From NCBI GenBank assembly GCA_021295655.1, contig JAGWBX010000021.1, positions 1 through 64,000 of the forward strand: a stretch of 64,000 bases of DNA. Reading direction: 5' to 3'. This document shows, piece by piece, positions 58,282-64,000 of the stretch (the first letter of the stretch is position 1; each line of letters starts with the position of its first letter). Source of the stretch: Candidatus Latescibacterota bacterium. GTDB lineage: Bacteria > Latescibacterota > UBA2968 > GCA-2709665. Below the pieces are notes generated by a model, which saw only the letters and a program-made list of their open reading frames with translations, was not told the DNA's origin and did no database searches. A program made the translations under genes and the position numbers.

Positions 58282-58612
58282 AGGCTGACACGGCGCGGTA
58301 TTCGACCTGATTGATATTTTAAAGAAATGTAATGTACTATTTAATGGAAAAAAGTCAAGTCAAAGCGTAAATGGATGCGTTTAATTAATTGTTTTTACGT
58401 TCTTTATGAATAATGAAGTATCGTTCTCGCGGACCTGCCCCCGCAGGGCCGCGGCCGGTGCGTTCGTCTTGTCCCCTGCCATTGAATCAGCTTGACTGTT
58501 GACGATTAAGTGTTTGTTTTTAAACGTGGAGCAACCGCCTGCGCCTGCATTTGAGGCCGCAGGTCAGAAGTTGTGGTCTCACCAGCTTTTTTTTATTATA
58601 CTTGACATTCAA

Positions 58613-59215
58613 ATGAAAAAACGCATCTGCGCGCTTGTTCCGGCTGCCGGGATGTCGACGCGCATGGGGTCTCCCAAACAGCTGTTGCCCTTTGGCGGAA
58701 AGACGGTACTTCAAACGGTGGTCGATACGCTGCTGGATGCCAATCTGGATGGTATCCTGGTCGTGCTCGGCCACCGGGCGGATGCCGTGCGGGAAAGTCT
58801 GGCGGAGCGCCCGGTGTTATTTCACCTGAATCCCGATTATCGCAAGGGCATGTTTTCGAGTATCCTCTGCGGGCTTTCCGTCCTGGGGAAGTCGGCCGAT
58901 GCCGCGCTGATCGCCCTTGGGGATCAGCCGAACGTCCGTGCGCGCGTGGTCAGGAAGGTGGCAGCTGCGTATCGGAAAGGCGACAGGGGAATCGTCGTTC
59001 CGGTTTGCCGCGGCAAACGCGGACACCCGGCCCTCGTGGATCTGGGTCGATATCTTTCGGAGATCCGGTCTCTAACCGGAGAAGACGGGCTTAAACCCGT
59101 GATGCGGGGGCATCCGGACGACACGCTCGAGGTGGAGGTGGAGGACGACGGCGTCTTGAGGGATATCGATACACCGGAGGAATACCGGGCGGAACTGGAC
59201 AGGCTCCAGCCTTGA
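58613..59215 (+). CDS. MobA-like nucleotidyltransferase (molybdenum cofactor cytidylyl/guanylyl-transferase family)
   Basis: ICALVPAAGMSTRMGSPKQLLPFGGKTVLQ, ALIALGDQPNVRARVVRKV, GKRGHPALVDLGRYL. Confidence 0.9.
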   Translation: MKKRICALVPAAGMSTRMGSPKQLLPFGGKTVLQTVVDTLLDANLDGILVVLGHRADAVRESLAERPVLFHLNPDYRKGMFSSILCGLSVLGKSADAALIALGDQPNVRARVVRKVAAAYRKGDRGIVVPVCRGKRGHPALVDLGRYLSEIRSLTGEDGLKPVMRGHPDDTLEVEVEDDGVLRDIDTPEEYRAELDRLQP

Positions 59216-59438
59216 TTCGTAATTCTTCGGCGAAGTAATACCGAATATTTGCAGGTAGAGAAAGGTGATTTAACTTCTGATTACCAGGATACACCAGGTC
59301 ACTGGACGTGAACTGAAGAAACGTCCGGTTTTTGACGACCGGTACGCCCAATTTGAGGGGTTTTCGTCTCGTTGCCGGGTTGCTGTTCTTTCGAATTGGG
59401 GCTGACAGGTGACGCGCTGTTTACCGACCGGTGCCGGT

Positions 59439-60266
59439 CTACGCGGGAGAAAGCTGCGCTCCACCGTCAACTCGCAGGATCTGGCCGCTCACAAAGCTTG
59501 CAAGGGGCGAAACGAAGAACTGCACGGCCCGCGCGATCTCATCGGGATACGCGTAGCGGATCAGCGTGGGCCGGCTCATCGCTTCCATAAATTCCGGGTC
59601 GGCCTGGCCCGTGGCAAGAAACCGGCCGCTTGGGGAGTCGCCCGGCGCAACCATGTTCACGGTGATGTTGTGTTGACGGAGTTGAGCGGCCAGGCAGCGG
59701 GTATAGTGGGTCTGTGCCGCCTTGGCCGTGGCGTAAACGGGGCCTCCTCCGGGTTCACCTGTAAAGCTGTCAACCGAGCCGATGTTTACGATTCTGCCTC
59801 GCCCGCGTTGAATCATGCCGGGAACGACGGCGCGGCAGCAGTGCAGGGTTGTGTCGAAGTTCCTCTTGAACACGGCTTCGACGTCTTCCAGTGGGATACC
59901 GACTGTATCGTTGGGGTTCGGTTTGCCGCCCGCCGCGGCAATGTCGCCCCCGGCGTTGTTGACGAGAATGTCAATCGCGCCGAGTTCGGTTTCGATGTGT
60001 TCAACCGCCGCTTTGACCTGTAGAGGATCTGCAACGTCCGCAAATACGGTGATCACGGTATTGCCCGCTTTGGCGATTTCCCTCGCCGCGTGGGTCGTGG
60101 AGGGGGCTTCGTTGAATTCGGCCGCAGTCCGGTCGGATCTTGCGTGAACAGCGATTGAAGCGCCGCAGCGGGCAAGGCGTTCCGCAATTGCCCTGCCGAG
60201 GCCCCGCGCGGAAGCCGTGACCCAGGCAACCTTGCCGGCCAGGAGTTCAGGATGTACGTATTCCAT
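59439..60266 (-). CDS. SDR family oxidoreductase
   Basis: KVAWVTASARGLGRAIAERLARCGASIAVHAR, ILVNNAGGDIAA, YATAKAAQTHYTRCLAAQL, VSGQILRVDGGAQLSPA. Confidence 0.94.
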   Translation of the reverse strand: MEYVHPELLAGKVAWVTASARGLGRAIAERLARCGASIAVHARSDRTAAEFNEAPSTTHAAREIAKAGNTVITVFADVADPLQVKAAVEHIETELGAIDILVNNAGGDIAAAGGKPNPNDTVGIPLEDVEAVFKRNFDTTLHCCRAVVPGMIQRGRGRIVNIGSVDSFTGEPGGGPVYATAKAAQTHYTRCLAAQLRQHNITVNMVAPGDSPSGRFLATGQADPEFMEAMSRPTLIRYAYPDEIARAVQFFVSPLASFVSGQILRVDGGAQLSPA

Positions 60267-60495
60267 CTGGTCATAACCTCCGCAGGTGACAACGTGCCTC
60301 GCAACTCAGATTCACGATGTCATATCCCTAATGAATCGCTCCGGTGTGACGGGTTGCTGATCGTCCGGAAAAGATACACCGCCCGCGGATTTCGGGCAAG
60401 CCTGGAGGAATCGGCGGCGGGGACTCGCCGCAAAGCCGGCACGGGTACCGCGGGAATGTGCACCAGTTGAACCTCAAGTCCGGGAGGATTCGTCT

Positions 60496-61539
60496 ATGGG
60501 CCAACGGACCATCGGTTTTGCAATGATCGGATGCGGCGTGGTGGCGGATTATCACATCGGCGCCGTGCAGGAAACGGACGGGGCGGAACTGGTCGCCGTA
60601 TACAGCCGAAGCCAAACCCGCGCCAGGACCACTGGCGAGGGGCACGGCGTGCCCTGGTTTACCGATCACGAAGCCGTTCTTTGCCGACCGGAAGTGGATG
60701 TGGTTTGTATCTGCACGCCCAGCGGCGTCCGCATTCCAATTGTCACGGATGCTGCGGATGCTGGAAAACACCTGATTGTGGAAAAGCCTCTGGATGTATC
60801 CATAGAGAACATGGATCGGATCATTCGAGCCGCCGCAAGCGGGGGCGTGAAACTGATGGGCGTGTTCCAGTTGCGGTATGGACAGGCTGTCAACCGGGTG
60901 CGTGACGCTGTCCAGGCTGGCGCTCTTGGTAAAATGGTGCTGGCAGACGCCTATATCAAATGGTTCCGGCCCCAGGCGTACTACGATGCGGACGACTGGA
61001 GGGGCAACTGGGCGATGGAGGGCGGCGGGGCGCTGATGACGCAGGGCAGCCACACGGTGGACCTTCTCCAGTGGATTATGGGACCCGTAAAACGCGTCTA
61101 CGCCAGAATGGGCACGTTGATCCACGATATCGAGGTGGAAGATACGGTGGTTGCCACACTGGAATACGAGAACGGAGCGTTGGGTGTGATTGAAGCGTCT
61201 TCAGCGGCGTATCCCGGGCTGCCGGCACGGATGGAGTTTTCCGGAGACCGGGGTACGGTTGTTGTGGAAGCGGACCAGATAACGAAATGGGACATCGAAG
61301 GTGAGAGCGCGGAGGAAACGGCAGCGGACGCGACGGACGTGGCCAGGGCGGCATCGGATTCAAGAACCTTCGGAACGGAAGGACACAAGGCGCAGATCGC
61401 GGAGATGGTTCATATTCTGAATGAAGGCGGTGAACCAACAATCGACGGGCCGGAGTCGAAGCGGGCAATCGAAATCATCCTGGCGATTTACGAGTCCGCC
61501 AGGTCGGGCAATCCCGTGGCGCTGCCTTTTGGCGGGTAG
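60496..61539 (+). CDS. Gfo/Idh/MocA family oxidoreductase
   Basis: IGFAMIGCGVVADYHIGAVQETDGAELVAVYSRS, DVVCICTPSGVRIPIVTDAADAGKHLIVEKPLDVSIENMDRII. Confidence 0.94.
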   Translation: MGQRTIGFAMIGCGVVADYHIGAVQETDGAELVAVYSRSQTRARTTGEGHGVPWFTDHEAVLCRPEVDVVCICTPSGVRIPIVTDAADAGKHLIVEKPLDVSIENMDRIIRAAASGGVKLMGVFQLRYGQAVNRVRDAVQAGALGKMVLADAYIKWFRPQAYYDADDWRGNWAMEGGGALMTQGSHTVDLLQWIMGPVKRVYARMGTLIHDIEVEDTVVATLEYENGALGVIEASSAAYPGLPARMEFSGDRGTVVVEADQITKWDIEGESAEETAADATDVARAASDSRTFGTEGHKAQIAEMVHILNEGGEPTIDGPESKRAIEIILAIYESARSGNPVALPFGG

Positions 61540-61568
61540 ACCCGCATCTCTATTCTCAGGAGCATTCT

Positions 61569-62558
61569 ATGGAGCCGATCAAGATTGTGGTCACGGATTA
61601 TATTGAGCCCGATCTGAAATGGGAAGAAGAAGAACTCGGCAAATACGGGCACGTCACCTTCGAATACCATCAGCTCAAGTTCAGGCCGGAGTCCGAACTG
61701 GTCGAAAAGATCGTCCACGCGGATATGATTCTGGTGAATATGGTGAAGATGACCGCGGACGTGATCGATCAGCTGGAAAGGTGCAAGCTGATCCTGAGGC
61801 ACGGCGTCGGATACGACAACGTGGACGTGAGTGCCGCAACGAAGAAGGGAATCCGCGTCGCCTACGAGCCGGACTATTGTTCGGACGAGGTGGCCGAACA
61901 CGCTATTACGCTGATGTTGTCCGGATGGCGGAAGCTGAACGTGGGTCGGAAGATTCTGGAGGCGTCGAGCCGGAACGGGATCTGGGATTTCACAGAGGTC
62001 TATCCGGTCTACTCCATCAAGGGCAAGACCGTGGGCATTATCGGATGCGGACGTATCGGTAGCCTGACGCTCCGGAAACTGGCCGGGTTTGAGGTGAATA
62101 TCCTGGTCTGCGATCCGTACCTGTCCGAAGAACGCCAGAATGAACTGGGTGTGCAGGTGGTGGACCTTGAAACGGTATTGAATGAAGCCGATATGATCAC
62201 GGTTCACGCGTCGCTCGACGAGGAATCCTACCATCTCATCGGCGAAAGAGAACTCAGGGCGATGAAGTCCCACGCCTATCTGGTGAATACGGCCCGCGGC
62301 GGTCTGGTGGACGCGGATGCCCTTGCCCGGGCACTGAAGGCGGGCTGGATCGCCGGCGCGGCGGTGGACGTGTACGAGCAGGAGCCGCCCGATCCGGAAA
62401 TGGACCTGTTCAATCTGGAGAATGCGCTCCTGGCGCCTCACCTGGCGTGGTATTCGGAAGAGGCGAACTGGAGCATGCGCGAAAAGGTAATGGAGGACTT
62501 TGTGCGGTTCATCGAAGGGCGGCCGCCACGGTTCCTGATCAACAGGGAACTGGTATAG
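61569..62558 (+). CDS. CtBP-like D-2-hydroxyacid dehydrogenase
   Basis: ILRHGVGYDNVDVSAATKKGIRVAYEPDYCSDEVAEHAI, VGIIGCGRIGSLTLRKL, AYLVNTARGGLVDADALARAL, GAAVDVYEQEPPDP. Confidence 0.94.
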   Translation: MEPIKIVVTDYIEPDLKWEEEELGKYGHVTFEYHQLKFRPESELVEKIVHADMILVNMVKMTADVIDQLERCKLILRHGVGYDNVDVSAATKKGIRVAYEPDYCSDEVAEHAITLMLSGWRKLNVGRKILEASSRNGIWDFTEVYPVYSIKGKTVGIIGCGRIGSLTLRKLAGFEVNILVCDPYLSEERQNELGVQVVDLETVLNEADMITVHASLDEESYHLIGERELRAMKSHAYLVNTARGGLVDADALARALKAGWIAGAAVDVYEQEPPDPEMDLFNLENALLAPHLAWYSEEANWSMREKVMEDFVRFIEGRPPRFLINRELV

Positions 62559-62593
62559 GCGGACGCGAACATCTACCCGCCGGGAGATCTGCA

Positions 62594-63931
62594 ATGGCGC
62601 AGGTGGCAAACGCGATAACGTTGGAAAAGCGAGAGATTCCGGGACCCCGTTCCGCCGAACTGCTTGAGGTTTCCAGGGAATACGAGCCGCCCTGTATGGC
62701 CGATCAGGTGCCGGTGGTGTGGGACCGCGGTGAGGGCGTCTGGGTGTGGGACGTGGACGGCAACCGGTTTCTGGATTTTACATCCGGTGTACTGGTGACC
62801 AATCTCGGTCACTCCCACCCGCGCCACGTGGCGCGAATCCGGGAGCAGGCCGGGCGGCTTATGAACTGTTATTCGTTCCCCACGCCGGAGCGGGTGACGC
62901 TGTCAAAACGCCTGACCGATCTGCTTCCTGACAATATCGATCAGACCTTCCTGCTGACAACGGGAGCCGAGGCCACGGAGGCGGCGATTCGAATTGCAAA
63001 ACGGTTCACTGGCAAGCACGAAGTGCTGTCGTTTTACGGTGGATTTCACGGACGCACTTACGGGCCGATGAGCGTGGCCGGGAATATGAACACGAAGCGC
63101 AGGTTCGGACCGCAGTTGCCGGGTGGCATACTGGCGCCGTTTCCCTATTTCTATCGGGATTTTTACAAAAGCGAGACCGAAGAAGAATGCGCGCACCGCT
63201 GCCTCGACAACCTGGACAGGATCATCGACTCCACGTCCACGGGCGACGTGGGCGCCGTGATCACCGAACCCTACCAGGGAGGCGCGGGTTTCATTTTTCC
63301 GCCCGCCGGCTGGCTGAAGGGGCTTGAAGCGTGGGCGCGGGAGCGGGGGATGGTCTTCATTCTGGACGAGGTGCAGTCGTCGTTCGGGCGAACCGGAAAG
63401 CTGTTCGCGTTGGAATGGGAAGATCTGCAGCCGAATATGGTCTGTCTGGGCAAGGGTATCGGCAGCGGGATGCCGGCTTCCGCGCTTGCGGGCGAAAGTC
63501 GGATTTTCGAGTGTATGGGAACCGGCGAGATGTCCAGCACGTGCGGCGGGAATCCGCTGGCCAGCGCCGCCACCCACGCCGTGCTGGACGTAATGGAAGA
63601 CGAGAGCCTGCCGGAAAACGCGCGACGCGTGGGCGACTATATGATGGCGCGGTTTCGGGCGCTGAAAGAGAATTACCAGGTGTTGGGCGACGTGCGAGGG
63701 CAGGGCCTTGTAATCGGACTGGAGTTCGTACTGGACCGCGACAAGAAAACGCCCGCGCCGGAACTCACGTCAAACCTGCTGTTGAGGGCGGGAGAGCACG
63801 GTCTTCTGCTCGGCAAGGTCGGATTGTATGGAAACGTCGTACGGATCGCGCCGCCTCTGGTTATCACCGAAGAGCAAGCGGGATTGGGCATCGACATCCT
63901 GGACCGTGCGCTCGAAGAACTCGCCGGATGA
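62594..63931 (+). CDS. Class-III aminotransferase (aspartate aminotransferase family)
   Basis: FTSGVLVTNLGHSHPRHV, FLLTTGAEATEAAIRIAKRFTGKHEVLSFYGGFHGRTYGPMSVAG, FILDEVQSSFGRTGKLFALEWEDLQPNMVCLGKGIGSGMPASALAG. Confidence 0.94.
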   Translation: MAQVANAITLEKREIPGPRSAELLEVSREYEPPCMADQVPVVWDRGEGVWVWDVDGNRFLDFTSGVLVTNLGHSHPRHVARIREQAGRLMNCYSFPTPERVTLSKRLTDLLPDNIDQTFLLTTGAEATEAAIRIAKRFTGKHEVLSFYGGFHGRTYGPMSVAGNMNTKRRFGPQLPGGILAPFPYFYRDFYKSETEEECAHRCLDNLDRIIDSTSTGDVGAVITEPYQGGAGFIFPPAGWLKGLEAWARERGMVFILDEVQSSFGRTGKLFALEWEDLQPNMVCLGKGIGSGMPASALAGESRIFECMGTGEMSSTCGGNPLASAATHAVLDVMEDESLPENARRVGDYMMARFRALKENYQVLGDVRGQGLVIGLEFVLDRDKKTPAPELTSNLLLRAGEHGLLLGKVGLYGNVVRIAPPLVITEEQAGLGIDILDRALEELAG

Positions 63932-64000
63932 CCCGGCCGGTTCTTGTCAGCAGCCCGGAATGACGGTCACGCAGTTCCACCAACGGAGGATCCGGCATCA

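Noticed and set aside
58499-58612. Upstream extension of the MobA-like ORF
   Set aside because: Low-GC leader with no conserved residues; ATG at 58613 directly precedes the KKRICALVPAAGMSTRMG nucleotidyltransferase motif.
1-64000. CRISPR arrays, rRNA operons, prophage structural modules
   Set aside because: No regularly spaced repeats, no rRNA-like blocks and no phage structural genes were seen; DUF5131 alone does not indicate a prophage.

Overview
High-GC bacterial chromosomal window of about 64 kb, densely coding on both strands. I see no rRNA, CRISPR array, prophage or intact tRNA. Gene content includes a TcmP / three-Cys-motif (DUF5131) pair in an AT-richer patch beside an IS21-like end; an S9 peptidase; a ceramidase-like hydrolase; a toxin-antitoxin pair; a metzincin-type metalloprotease; and a 6-kb cluster of two enolase-superfamily enzymes, Zn-alcohol dehydrogenase, gamma-glutamyltransferase and PhyH dioxygenase. 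It also includes a TonB receptor, two catabolic blocks sharing the same four enzyme families (D-2-hydroxyacid DH, class-III aminotransferase, Gfo/Idh/MocA, SDR), PQQ-type beta-propellers, hemL, a frame-disrupted uvrA followed by an overlapping zinc-ribbon gene, rfbC/rfbB, a Ca/Na antiporter, bioF-like, trmJ-like, and a run of small single-domain genes (46.9-54.5 kb). The strongest unusual signals are: (1) an apparent single-polypeptide fusion of apolipoprotein N-acyltransferase (Lnt) to TatC; (2) the TcmP/three-Cys pair; (3) the split uvrA with its coupled double zinc-ribbon ORF; (4) the recurring four-enzyme module; (5) a truncated tRNA-like remnant just upstream of uvrA; (6) a two-repeat McsA-like zinc protein. 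Family calls come from reading motifs by eye; no database search was run. Gene content resembles Latescibacterota/Poribacteria-like genomes, but that is only an inference.
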